From the NCBI GenBank assembly GCA_947493955.1, contig CANLSQ010000003.1, positions 124,001-188,000 on the forward strand: a stretch of DNA of 64,000 nt, written 5' to 3'. Below the pieces are notes generated by a model. It had not been told where the DNA came from. It worked only from the letters and a program-made list of their open reading frames with translations, and made no database searches. The stretch is from an uncultured Sphingomonadaceae bacterium (lineage in GTDB: Bacteria; Pseudomonadota; Alphaproteobacteria; Sphingomonadales; Sphingomonadaceae). Below, one piece after another: positions 40,672 through 48,337 of this stretch. A program made the position numbers and the translations under genes. Positions within the stretch are counted from its first letter, which is position 1; each line of letters opens with the position of its first letter.

Positions 40672-42819
40672 ATGCTAGCCTTTCTCTCGTCTCATCAGGC
40701 GCGTCTGGGTGATACAGCGCGGGCAGGCATATTGCCCATCGCGACCCTTTTGCTGGTCATCTTCATGGTGCTTCCGGTTCCGGTGACGGTGCTGGACATC
40801 GGCTTCATTGCGAATATCACGATTGCGTTGGCGGTTCTTATGGTCGCGCTGAACGCCGCCAAGCCTCTCGACTTTTCCAGCTTTCCCACCGTGCTGCTGT
40901 TTGCGACCCTTTTGCGGTTGGCGCTTAACGTGGCGTCTACCCGTGTGGTGCTGGTCGAGGGTCATGCCGGGCCGCATGCGGCGGGACAGGTGATCGAGGC
41001 GTTTGGCAACTTCCTGATCGGCGGTGATTATGTGGTCGGGATATTTGTCTTTACGATTCTGATGATCATCAATCTGGTGGTGATTACCAAGGGTGCCGGG
41101 CGCGTATCCGAGGTCACGGCGCGGTTCACGCTTGATGCAATGCCGGGCAAGCAGATGGCGATTGACGCGGATCTCAATGCTGGCCTGCTCTCGCCCGAGG
41201 AAGCCAAGGAGCGGCGTCAGGAAGTGGCAACGGAATCCGATTTTTACGGTTCCATGGACGGCGCGTCCAAATTTGTGAAGGGCGACGCGGTTGCCGGCGT
41301 GCTGATCCTGATCATCAACATATTGGGCGGCATGATCCTGGGCATAGTCAGTCACGATATGGCCGTGGGTGATGCCGCCCAAACCTATGTTTTGCTCGCT
41401 GTTGGTGATGCTTTGGTCGCGCAGGTACCGGCTTTGCTGTTGTCCATCGCGGCGGCGGCGATCGTGACCCGTGTGGCCTCACCGATGGACCTGTCGGGGC
41501 AGATTGGCAGCCAGTTTGGTAATCCCAGGGCGTGGATACCGGTCGCTGCGATCCTCGCCATTATCGGACTGCTGCCGGGCATGCCGCATTTCATCATCCT
41601 GCCCATTGCCGCGATGGCCGGGTTTTTTGCATGGCGGATGCTGCGACGCGATCAGGCCGCAGCTGCTCCGCCACCAGTGCAGACACCGGAACAGACCAAC
41701 CATATTGCGTGGAGCGACGTTACTGATGGCGCGGTACTGAATATTGAGATCGGCTATGCGCTGGTGCCACTGGTCGATGATCGCAAGGGCGCGCCGCTAA
41801 TGCAGCGGCTGACCGGCATCCGGCGGCAATTGTCGCGCGAACTGGGCTTCGTGGTGCCGCTGGTCCGGGTGAAGGACAATATGGCGCTCGCTCCCAATGC
41901 CTATCGTATTCAGATCAGCGGCGTGACGCTGGGCGAGGATGAGGCGTGGCCAGAGGATCTGCTGGCGCTCGACAGCGGCGACATTGATGGCATGGTAGAA
42001 GGCAAGGCGTGCAAGGATCCGACCTTCGGGCTCGATGCGCTTTGGATTTCACCGGACAAGCGCAGTGAAGCGGTGGTGGCTGGCTATACGGTGGTCGATG
42101 CGTCCACCGTCATCGCGACTCATTTCAATCATCTTGTCGGGCTGGGCGCTGCTGAACTGTTCGGCATGGATGAGGCGCAGGGCCTGCTCGACAATCTCAA
42201 GGAACGCGCGCCGCAGCTGGTCGAGGGGCTGACCCCGAAACCGCTGAGCCTCTACCAAGTGACCGCGATCTGCCGCGCGCTGCTGGGCGAGGGCGTGCCG
42301 CTGAAGGATTTTCGCCGGCTTGCAGAAGCAATGGTGCAGGCGGCGGCGGATGATGCGGCCAATGATATGGAGCGCGAGAGGCCGTTGCTTGACGCTATTG
42401 TCGATGGCGTGCGGCGACGGATCGGACCGCTGATCATCCAGGCGCTGGTGCCGGTCAACATGCCGCTGCCGGTGATCACGCTGGGCGGGGATCTGGAGAC
42501 ATTGCTTGCCGAGGCGATTGAGGCAGGCGCTGGTGCCTCCCACCCGGTGGAGCCGGGGCTGGCGCAGAAAATCATCGCGTCGGTCGAGGAGGCTGCCCGG
42601 CCGATCATGGCGGAGGCGCGGCGCTTTGCGATTGTTACTTCGCCGACCGCGCGGCGGACATTGCTTCGTCTGCTGCGACCCCATCTGCCGGAAACGCCGG
42701 TGCTGTCATTCGAGGAACTGCCCGATGACAAGGCGGTCGAGGTGGTCGCGGTTGTCGGCGGGCGCCCGGCCACGCTGCCGGATAGCGAACCGACCGAAAC
42801 AGCAAAGGACCCCGCATGA
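40672..42819 (+). CDS. flhA: Flagellar biosynthesis protein FlhA
   Basis: A 715-residue export-gate protein. The N-terminal half has about eight membrane helices, and includes the FHIPEP-type cytoplasmic loop (FPTVLLFATLLRLALNVAST, RVSEVTARFTLDAMPGKQMA, DADLNAGLLSPEEAKERRQE). The C-terminal cytosolic domain binds chaperone-substrate complexes (YTVVDASTVIATHFNHLV). FlhA forms the nonameric ring of the type III export apparatus. The fliA start overlaps its stop by 4 bases. Confidence 0.96.
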   Translation: MLAFLSSHQARLGDTARAGILPIATLLLVIFMVLPVPVTVLDIGFIANITIALAVLMVALNAAKPLDFSSFPTVLLFATLLRLALNVASTRVVLVEGHAGPHAAGQVIEAFGNFLIGGDYVVGIFVFTILMIINLVVITKGAGRVSEVTARFTLDAMPGKQMAIDADLNAGLLSPEEAKERRQEVATESDFYGSMDGASKFVKGDAVAGVLILIINILGGMILGIVSHDMAVGDAAQTYVLLAVGDALVAQVPALLLSIAAAAIVTRVASPMDLSGQIGSQFGNPRAWIPVAAILAIIGLLPGMPHFIILPIAAMAGFFAWRMLRRDQAAAAPPPVQTPEQTNHIAWSDVTDGAVLNIEIGYALVPLVDDRKGAPLMQRLTGIRRQLSRELGFVVPLVRVKDNMALAPNAYRIQISGVTLGEDEAWPEDLLALDSGDIDGMVEGKACKDPTFGLDALWISPDKRSEAVVAGYTVVDASTVIATHFNHLVGLGAAELFGMDEAQGLLDNLKERAPQLVEGLTPKPLSLYQVTAICRALLGEGVPLKDFRRLAEAMVQAAADDAANDMERERPLLDAIVDGVRRRIGPLIIQALVPVNMPLPVITLGGDLETLLAEAIEAGAGASHPVEPGLAQKIIASVEEAARPIMAEARRFAIVTSPTARRTLLRLLRPHLPETPVLSFEELPDDKAVEVVAVVGGRPATLPDSEPTETAKDPA

Positions 42820-43568
42820 CCTATCATGATCCCGATCTGGCCGAGCTCAGCGCCAAACTCACTTATGGCGCCAGTCCGGCGACGACCGATCAGGAACAGC
42901 TGATCGCCAGCCATCTGCCGCTGGTGCGCAAGCTGGCGTGGCATGTCCATGACCGGATGTCGACGATGATCGAGGTGGAGGATCTGCTGCAAATCGGCAT
43001 GGTTGCGCTGGTCGAGGCGGCGCAGAGCTATGAGGATCGCGGGCTCGGCTTTACCAACTATGCCAAGCTGCGCGTGCGCGGCGCGATGATTGACCAGCTG
43101 CGCAAGGCGAGCCATGTCAGCCGCTCCGCCATGGCGTTTCAAAAGAAACTGCGCACCGTGCAGGCGGAGCTGGCGCAGCAGCTGGGCATGGCGCCCAATG
43201 AGGCGGCGCTGGCAAAGGCGATGGGCATGGACGCAGGCAGTTTTCGCGCTGCGATGGACCATGCGGAGGCGGTGGACCTGCAATCGATGGACGAGGTCTA
43301 TTCCGACCAGAATATCTGGTTTGCCGACACAGAGGAAACCGCCGACGCGCGGGTCGAGCGGCACCAGCGCAAGGCACAGCTGGCCGCGGCGATTGACACC
43401 CTGCCGGAACGCGACGCGATGATATTACAGCTTTATTTTATCGAGGAAATGAACCTGGAGGAGATTGGCCAGACGCTCGACATCGGCGCGGCGCGTGTGT
43501 GCCAGATCAAGAAGGCGGCGCTGGAAAAGCTGCACGACATGCTCGCGCCCAATCAGGGCCCCGCTTAG
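42816..43568 (+). CDS. fliA: RNA polymerase sigma-28 factor FliA
   Basis: A 250-residue sigma-70-family factor. Region 2 is YEDRGLGFTNYAKLRVRGAM with IDQLRKASHVSRS, preceded by VEDLLQIGMVALVEAAQ. Region 3 follows, and region 4 is ERDAMILQLYFIEEMNLEEI with GQTLDIGAARVCQIKKAALE. It directs late flagellar genes (flagellin, chemotaxis) and is held by FlgM. flhF and flhG, which lie between flhA and fliA in many gammaproteobacteria, are absent here. Confidence 0.95.
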   Translation: MTYHDPDLAELSAKLTYGASPATTDQEQLIASHLPLVRKLAWHVHDRMSTMIEVEDLLQIGMVALVEAAQSYEDRGLGFTNYAKLRVRGAMIDQLRKASHVSRSAMAFQKKLRTVQAELAQQLGMAPNEAALAKAMGMDAGSFRAAMDHAEAVDLQSMDEVYSDQNIWFADTEETADARVERHQRKAQLAAAIDTLPERDAMILQLYFIEEMNLEEIGQTLDIGAARVCQIKKAALEKLHDMLAPNQGPA

Positions 43569-43575
43569 GGTCCCG

Positions 43576-44421
43576 TCATCCCCGTTCCGGGCCTTCGCCC
43601 CCGGGACATTGGGCGAGAAACTCTGCCTTGGCCTGTTCAAACTTTTCCGGGGGCAGCCATTTGAACCTGTCGGGCAGCATCACCGGGCCGCCGGCGACAA
43701 AGCGCTGGACCGCCTCGACCACTTCGTCGGTCATGCCCTGACCCGTGCGCAGGTTGATGTTGCGGCTGCCCAGCCGTCTAAGATTGTCGCCGATTTTCTT
43801 GAGCTTTTCCTCCAGAGTATCCTCAGGCTCTGTCGGGTCCGGCGGCGGCAGGCTGACCCATTTGGGATAGATTGTCCGGCCCGCCACCGTCGTGGGCTCA
43901 TCCACGTCCGGATATTGCGGCCCGGGATGTGCCCCGTCATGAACTTCCTCATCACCCGCCCCATTCACTCCCGCCGGCGCAAAGCGGCCCTGCGCGTCGC
44001 GACCGGCGCCGTTGGTGTCATGCTGATAGAGCAGGCGCAGCAGGTCATTGGCATATTTGGTCCGCTGACCCACGACCTTGCCATGATACCAGACATCCTC
44101 CTCCACGCCCTCGACCGCGCGCTGCCACGTGACTTCGCCAATGGTCGTCTCTGACCGGCGCAGCGCGAGGGCCCAGCGTTCGGCAAAGGCCGGGCTGCGC
44201 TTGCGATGGCGATAGGCGCTGTTCCAGCTGATCCCCGCCATGCGGCTGGCGTCCCGCACGCAGCGCGTCTTGGCCAGCGATTCAATAAAAATATTCTGCC
44301 GCTCCGCCGTCCAGCCATCATGGCGTACCCGATAGGGTTTTTCGCGCGGCGGCGGCGCCTCTTCGCTGGGGACGGGCAGGTTGGCGGGAGGGGACCTGTC
44401 ATCAGACGGATCATTTTCCAT
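43576..44421 (-). CDS. HTH (terminase-small-subunit-like) protein of unknown function
   Basis: A 281-residue protein from ATG 44421. A Pro-rich start is followed by a helix-turn-helix-like region (WTAERQNIFIESLAKTRCVR, DASRMAGISWNSAYRHRKRS, residues 37-76) like that in small terminase subunits and related DNA-binding proteins common in sphingomonads. After a Gly-rich linker comes a charged region (PEDTLEEKLKKIGDNLRRLG). Function is unknown. It converges on fliA with 7 bases between. Its first 18 codons and upstream DNA are duplicated at 45936-46069. Confidence 0.6.
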   Translation of the reverse strand: MENDPSDDRSPPANLPVPSEEAPPPREKPYRVRHDGWTAERQNIFIESLAKTRCVRDASRMAGISWNSAYRHRKRSPAFAERWALALRRSETTIGEVTWQRAVEGVEEDVWYHGKVVGQRTKYANDLLRLLYQHDTNGAGRDAQGRFAPAGVNGAGDEEVHDGAHPGPQYPDVDEPTTVAGRTIYPKWVSLPPPDPTEPEDTLEEKLKKIGDNLRRLGSRNINLRTGQGMTDEVVEAVQRFVAGGPVMLPDRFKWLPPEKFEQAKAEFLAQCPGGEGPERG

Positions 44422-44501
44422 GGGGGAGCGGCCCTTTCGTTCCTGATTTGTTCCTTTGATTCGGGCCGGTGTATCAAAGACAAGGGGTTGTAGGAAAGGG
44501 G
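44368..44501. repeat. 134-bp direct repeat, copy 1
   Basis: This stretch (first 18 codons of the HTH gene plus 80 bases upstream) recurs at 45936-46069 with a constant offset of 1568 bases and about eight mismatches. The unit between the copies holds a membrane protein gene and the SRAP gene. Confidence 0.9.
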
Positions 44502-44545
44502 GTTTTGCGTTTGCCAACGCGCGATCCGTCCGATAGCCAAGCGCC

Positions 44546-45094
44546 ATGTATTATTTCTGGTTTATCGCGCTGTTGCTTGTGGGAATATATTGCATAACCC
44601 GTGCGGTGTTAGATTTTCGGACAAAAAAATATGTATGGGCTGTGTTCGGTCTGGTGTGCGGGGGCCTAATCCTGACTGTGCCGATTAAGATGAATGCGGT
44701 GAAAATCGACTTACCAGTTCCATCCTCAGAATTTGCCGAACAGCCGTCCATGCAGATAGAGATATTTGCTGGTGAGAATTTGATCGGCCATAGTTATTTG
44801 ACCACACTCGCTCCGGGGCTTGGTCTCGCCTCTGGTTCATTTGTTCCAACGGAGGCCTATGACCGAAAGGTGCATGCCAAACTGTTCGAACGCGATCATA
44901 TCGACGATCCAAGCAAAATGCTGGTGATCCAATCCAGTGATTATGGCCGGATCGCATGTGATATTGTTAAGATAGAGGATTATTCTGAAGATTTAGGGGA
45001 AATTGACATCGTTTTGGCCGATATACCAGATCCGGAATTTGAAAGGCTTTTCTCCAAGCATGAACAATACCGGGCATATTATGGTTTGGATTAG
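44546..45094 (+). CDS. Hypothetical membrane-anchored protein
   Basis: A 182-residue protein. The N-terminus has two hydrophobic helices (YYFWFIALLLVGIYCITRAV and YVWAVFGLVCGGLILTVPIK) and then a ~130-residue soluble domain, probably extracytoplasmic, rich in acidic residues (ERDHIDDPSKMLVIQSSDYG). No family was recognised. It is divergent from the HTH gene and lies inside the segment bounded by the 134-bp repeats. Confidence 0.5.
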   Translation: MYYFWFIALLLVGIYCITRAVLDFRTKKYVWAVFGLVCGGLILTVPIKMNAVKIDLPVPSSEFAEQPSMQIEIFAGENLIGHSYLTTLAPGLGLASGSFVPTEAYDRKVHAKLFERDHIDDPSKMLVIQSSDYGRIACDIVKIEDYSEDLGEIDIVLADIPDPEFERLFSKHEQYRAYYGLD

Positions 45095-45121
45095 GATGAT
45101 TGGTTCTAATTAGTAAACTGT

Positions 45122-45170
45122 CACCGTAATTCCACCGTAATTCACCGTAATTCCATGTCACCGTAATTCC
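45122..45170. repeat. Short tandem-like repeats CACCGTAATT
   Basis: Four units of CACCGTAATT start at 45122, 45133, 45143 and 45159. The first two junctions are close-packed and the last is interrupted by CCATGT. They fill the gap between the ends of two convergent genes. The regularity is striking for so short an interval, but no function is apparent. Confidence 0.7.
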
Positions 45171-45181
45171 AAATGAGTTTC

Positions 45182-45856
45182 TCACTCGCATGACAGCGGC
45201 GCTAATAATTCCGGTCCATTATTGCGGACATTGCCCACGGCATTGGAAATCGCCGCCGTGTTGAGCGCTCCAGCATAGGGCGTGAGCAGATCGCGCGCGG
45301 CATCCCATTCGCCGGTCAGCCACAGGTCCAGCTGGTCTGGCTCCAATATCGCGGGCAGCCGGTGGTGGAGCGCGGCAAAATCGGGCGTGGCGGCGGTGGT
45401 GACGACCGTATAGCTTTCGAGGTTCAGCGCATCATTGCGGGTCCATAGCCCGGCGAGCAACATCGGCCGCCTATCGCCCCGCTCAATCTTATGCGCCTGT
45501 TTATCCTTGCCAGATGGACCCAGCCCGCGCTGCCATTCATAAAAGCCGGAGACCAGCACGGCGCAGCGGCGCGATTGCAGCAGCGGCCGAAAGCTCGGTT
45601 TCTCCTCCAGCGTTTCGGACCGCGCGTTGATCATGCTGCCCGCCTTTTTCGCATCCTTGGCCCAATGCGGTACCAGCCCCCAATGAAGCGGCGACAGGCT
45701 GTCGCCCGCTTCGCTTTTGCGAAAGGCCAGCACCTGATGGGTCGGCGCGATATTATAATTGGGCGCCAGGTTGGACGGCTGGTCCGGAATGATATTCAAA
45801 ATCTCACGATATTCCGCCCAAGTGAGTTCCTCACTCGCATATTTGCGCCCACACAT
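45182..45856 (-). CDS. SOS response-associated peptidase (SRAP; YedK/HMCES family)
   Basis: A 224-residue protein from ATG 45856. The catalytic Cys is residue 2, exposed after Met removal (CGRKYASEELTW). Other conserved pieces are LAPNYNIAPTHQVLAFR, HWGLVPHWAKDAKKAGSMIN with ARSETLEEKPSFR, SGFYEWQR and TVVTTAATPDFAALHHRLPA. The family forms a covalent thiazolidine link with abasic sites in single-stranded DNA and protects them. It lies within the repeat-bounded segment. A 20-bp near-identical sequence occurs at its beginning and at its end. Confidence 0.9.
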   Translation of the reverse strand: MCGRKYASEELTWAEYREILNIIPDQPSNLAPNYNIAPTHQVLAFRKSEAGDSLSPLHWGLVPHWAKDAKKAGSMINARSETLEEKPSFRPLLQSRRCAVLVSGFYEWQRGLGPSGKDKQAHKIERGDRRPMLLAGLWTRNDALNLESYTVVTTAATPDFAALHHRLPAILEPDQLDLWLTGEWDAARDLLTPYAGALNTAAISNAVGNVRNNGPELLAPLSCE

Positions 45857-45917
45857 ATTGCCCCCGTTCCCCATCGTGAGCGGCGGTTATGGCAATCTTT
45901 ACAGTGCTGTGCACCTG

Positions 45918-45989
45918 TTAGTTTTTGGGAGCGGCGGGGACGGGCAGGTTGGCGGGAGGTGGCGTGTCATCAGACGGATCATTTTCCAT
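45918..45989 (-). pseudogene. Duplicated N-terminal fragment of the HTH gene
   Basis: Within repeat copy 2 the start codon corresponding to ATG 44421 is preserved at 45989 and reads MENDPSDDTPPPANLPVPAA, then runs into PKN and a TAA at 45918-45920. Only 23 codons remain, so it is a truncated relic showing that the duplication included the beginning of a gene. Confidence 0.75.
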
Positions 45990-46069
45990 GGGGGAGCGGC
46001 CCTTTCGTTCCTGATATGTTTCTTTGGTTCGGGCTGGTGTATCAAAGACAAGGGTTTGTAGGAAAGGGG
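45936..46069. repeat. 134-bp direct repeat, copy 2
   Basis: The partner of 44368-44501, about 94 % identical by eye. It marks the left edge of the AT-richer cassette that starts near 46.1 kb. A small perfect dyad TCATCA-A-TGATGA follows at 46081-46093. Confidence 0.9.
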
Positions 46070-46128
46070 TTAGGAAAAATTCATCAATGATGACTTATTG
46101 TAACAAATAGATATTTCTTTACCTTGCC

Positions 46129-47343
46129 TTGATAGCACGTTTATATCTTGCTCAATTCGTGAAATGCATCTCTGAGGGAGTTTTGGCCATCACCGACGAT
46201 AAAGTCGACAAAGCAGTTGCGCGAAACGCAGAGCCAATGCCTTTGGAGCAGTTGCTACTAGACAGCGAAAACCCGAGATTCGGAGGGCTCGCCGATAATA
46301 AAGCCGCTCAAAGCGTGATCTTAGACCACATTGTTAAAACTTTTGGTGTGAGAGATGTCTTAAGCTCTTTAGCGGTCAACGGATTTTTCCAATCTGAACC
46401 TCTGGTTGGGCGGCTTGATGAAGGATCGGACAAAGTAACTATCGTCGAAGGTAACAGGAGGTTGGCTGCCTGTTTAATCCTAACCGGTGATGCTCGCGCC
46501 ACCAACCAACCCGCATTGACTGAGGAGTTTAAAGAGCTTTGGGATCAGCATAACAACCTTCCAGTAGACCCTGTACCTGTGTTGATATTTGGCCCTGAAC
46601 ATGACCAAAAATCACTATTGTCATATCTTGGGGTACGACACATAGCAGGGTCCCAAACTTGGGATAGCTATGCAAAGGCTGCTTGGGTGTCGAAAGTCGT
46701 GGAAGCCAATGATTTAGACGTGATTGATGTTGCAAAGATGATTGGTGATCAACATCGAACGGTAGCTAGATTGCTTGAAGGGTACTATTTTATTCAACAA
46801 GCTCAGGTGACTGGTAACTTTAGACCTCAAGATAGTGTTCGCTCTGGGCGAGGGAGTGTAACAGATTATCCATTTTCATGGGTCTATACGTTGCTTGGAT
46901 ATGCAACGGCACGCCAGTTTTTGCACTTAGATGATGAGGGGCCGAGAGTTAATCCCGTTGCTGACGAATATTTGGAACGATCGGGAATGTTAACTCGGTT
47001 CATGTTTGGCGATAAATCAAAAGGCCTTAATTCGTTAATAGATGATTCTAGAGAACTGGGGGATTTGGCCTCTGCTCTGGCAAGCAGTGAAAAGGTAGCG
47101 CTCCTGGAACAGGGCAATACCGTCAAAGAAATTGTTAGGTTGACTAGGCCGATCGGTGACCGGTTGCGAATAGGGCTTGCTGAAGTGCGGTCTGTTCAAA
47201 GTGAGATATTACAGGGATTAGCCGAAGAAGTAGTGTCGGAAGAAGTGGCGTCAGAAAATGTGCAAGCTGCTTCGATTAACAGAAGGTCTTCCACAGATAT
47301 CGAGAAGAAAATTAAAGAGATAATTATTCCAGATGGCGACTGA
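46129..47343 (+). CDS. ParB/Srx-domain protein, first gene of a putative R-M/defence cassette
   Basis: A 404-residue reading from TTG 46129. GTG 46159 or TTG 46183 (with GAGGGAG very close upstream) are alternative starts. The ParB N-terminal fold is seen in LLLDSENPRFGG (residues 42-53), the Q-x-E-P-L-V segment (FFQSEPLVGRL) and VTIVEGNRRLAACLIL (103-118), followed by RHIAGSQTWDSYAKAAW. ParB-like domains bind CTP or cleave DNA and ATP-like ligands. No partner ParA is present, so a plasmid-partition role is unlikely. The gene is AT-rich compared with its surroundings and overlaps the next gene by 11 bases. Confidence 0.7.
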   Translation: MIARLYLAQFVKCISEGVLAITDDKVDKAVARNAEPMPLEQLLLDSENPRFGGLADNKAAQSVILDHIVKTFGVRDVLSSLAVNGFFQSEPLVGRLDEGSDKVTIVEGNRRLAACLILTGDARATNQPALTEEFKELWDQHNNLPVDPVPVLIFGPEHDQKSLLSYLGVRHIAGSQTWDSYAKAAWVSKVVEANDLDVIDVAKMIGDQHRTVARLLEGYYFIQQAQVTGNFRPQDSVRSGRGSVTDYPFSWVYTLLGYATARQFLHLDDEGPRVNPVADEYLERSGMLTRFMFGDKSKGLNSLIDDSRELGDLASALASSEKVALLEQGNTVKEIVRLTRPIGDRLRIGLAEVRSVQSEILQGLAEEVVSEEVASENVQAASINRRSSTDIEKKIKEIIIPDGD

Positions 47344-48295
47344 CCCGCACTCGGTTAGGCATGCCGAGCAGAGATCGATAACTAATACGGATCAGGTGGA
47401 AATCGATGCGATCAATAATAAATCTGCCGTGATAACTGCAGGTATATACGATGAGCGGCTCTCTGGGGAAATTGACGATATCGATGCTGGAGATACGAAC
47501 CGGGAAAGTTGGCATATTGAAGATGTAGTTTTGGATGATGAAGCCGGACCTATTCGGGATGAAATTGTTAGGCGAATTGGCATACTTGGCAAGCGCTATC
47601 CATTTGAGATACAAGGCAATAGTCTAGTTCACTTACCCTCAAAAAGTAAATTCTACGAGTACTGCTTAGGGATTTGTCATTCGCCAACGATCACTCGCCT
47701 TCCGCATGCTGAACTCCCAAGGACTTTTGAACGAGTCACGGCACTCATAGTGAAACTTTACTTGGGTAATCATTCCGGATCATTCCATACTGGTGCGCCA
47801 AGAGACCATGAAAATGGAAAAACTTTTATGCAAGCGATGGAAAAGCTGTCCGAGGTTTCATCTGCGAACAGAGAATGGAAGTGGAATCCTGACCCAACTA
47901 GACCCGCAGCACCTTCAACGGTTGGCGACGAAGGGATAGACTTCGTCGTATGGAAGAATTCGCTCGATGACCGCATTGGTCAAATCTTTATCGCCGGGCA
48001 ATGCGCTTGCGGTAATGATTGGAGCGACAAATTCAATGATCTCAATGAAGATAGACTCGAGCCTTGGTTACGAAAGCCGTCGTTGGTTCCGTTTACTAGA
48101 TGTTTCGCGACACCTTTTTTGATGTCAGACGGAAACTTTAATGTTGCACATCGACAAGCTGGCTGGACACTAGACCGGATCAGATTGACGGCGATGGCTG
48201 AGGCAGCGGTTGACGATGATGAATACATACCATGGATTACCCAATTAAATCAGTTGTTTGAAGTCTCTCAGCAACCAATCGTGAAGGCTGCGTAA
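47333..48295 (+). CDS. Probable PD-(D/E)XK-like nuclease of the cassette
   Basis: A 320-residue protein starting inside the ParB-domain gene. Its C-terminal two thirds carry what looks like a restriction-nuclease core: an N-terminal helix with Glu (ELPRTFERVTALIVKLYLG, residues 127-145), then GDEGIDFVVWK (Asp203) and a strand with IFIAGQCACGNDWSDK (218-233), where a Gln-Cys pair takes the place usually held by Glu-x-Lys. This D...QC(A/T)CG..W arrangement is one I associate with uncharacterised nucleases beside C5 methyltransferases. That assignment is inference, not a family match. Confidence 0.5.
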   Translation: MATDPHSVRHAEQRSITNTDQVEIDAINNKSAVITAGIYDERLSGEIDDIDAGDTNRESWHIEDVVLDDEAGPIRDEIVRRIGILGKRYPFEIQGNSLVHLPSKSKFYEYCLGICHSPTITRLPHAELPRTFERVTALIVKLYLGNHSGSFHTGAPRDHENGKTFMQAMEKLSEVSSANREWKWNPDPTRPAAPSTVGDEGIDFVVWKNSLDDRIGQIFIAGQCACGNDWSDKFNDLNEDRLEPWLRKPSLVPFTRCFATPFLMSDGNFNVAHRQAGWTLDRIRLTAMAEAAVDDDEYIPWITQLNQLFEVSQQPIVKAA

Positions 48296-48337
48296 AATTA
48301 GCTGGCCGACGTCAGTTTTTTTTTATATTATAGACCA

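Noticed and set aside
42252-43364. A 370-residue open frame on the minus strand, opposite the end of flhA and fliA
   Set aside because: Both flhA and fliA are complete and have clear motifs; the antisense product is Arg/Ser-rich and without a plausible start site.
45094-46128. A CRISPR array or prophage edge near the repeats at 45 kb
   Set aside because: The repeats are too few and irregular for CRISPR, no cas genes are present, and no phage structural, integrase or lysis genes were seen.
46129-47343. A plasmid or chromosome partition (ParB) role for the first gene of the cassette
   Set aside because: There is no ParA partner and no parS-like site nearby, and the gene is coupled to a nuclease-like gene and a methyltransferase instead.
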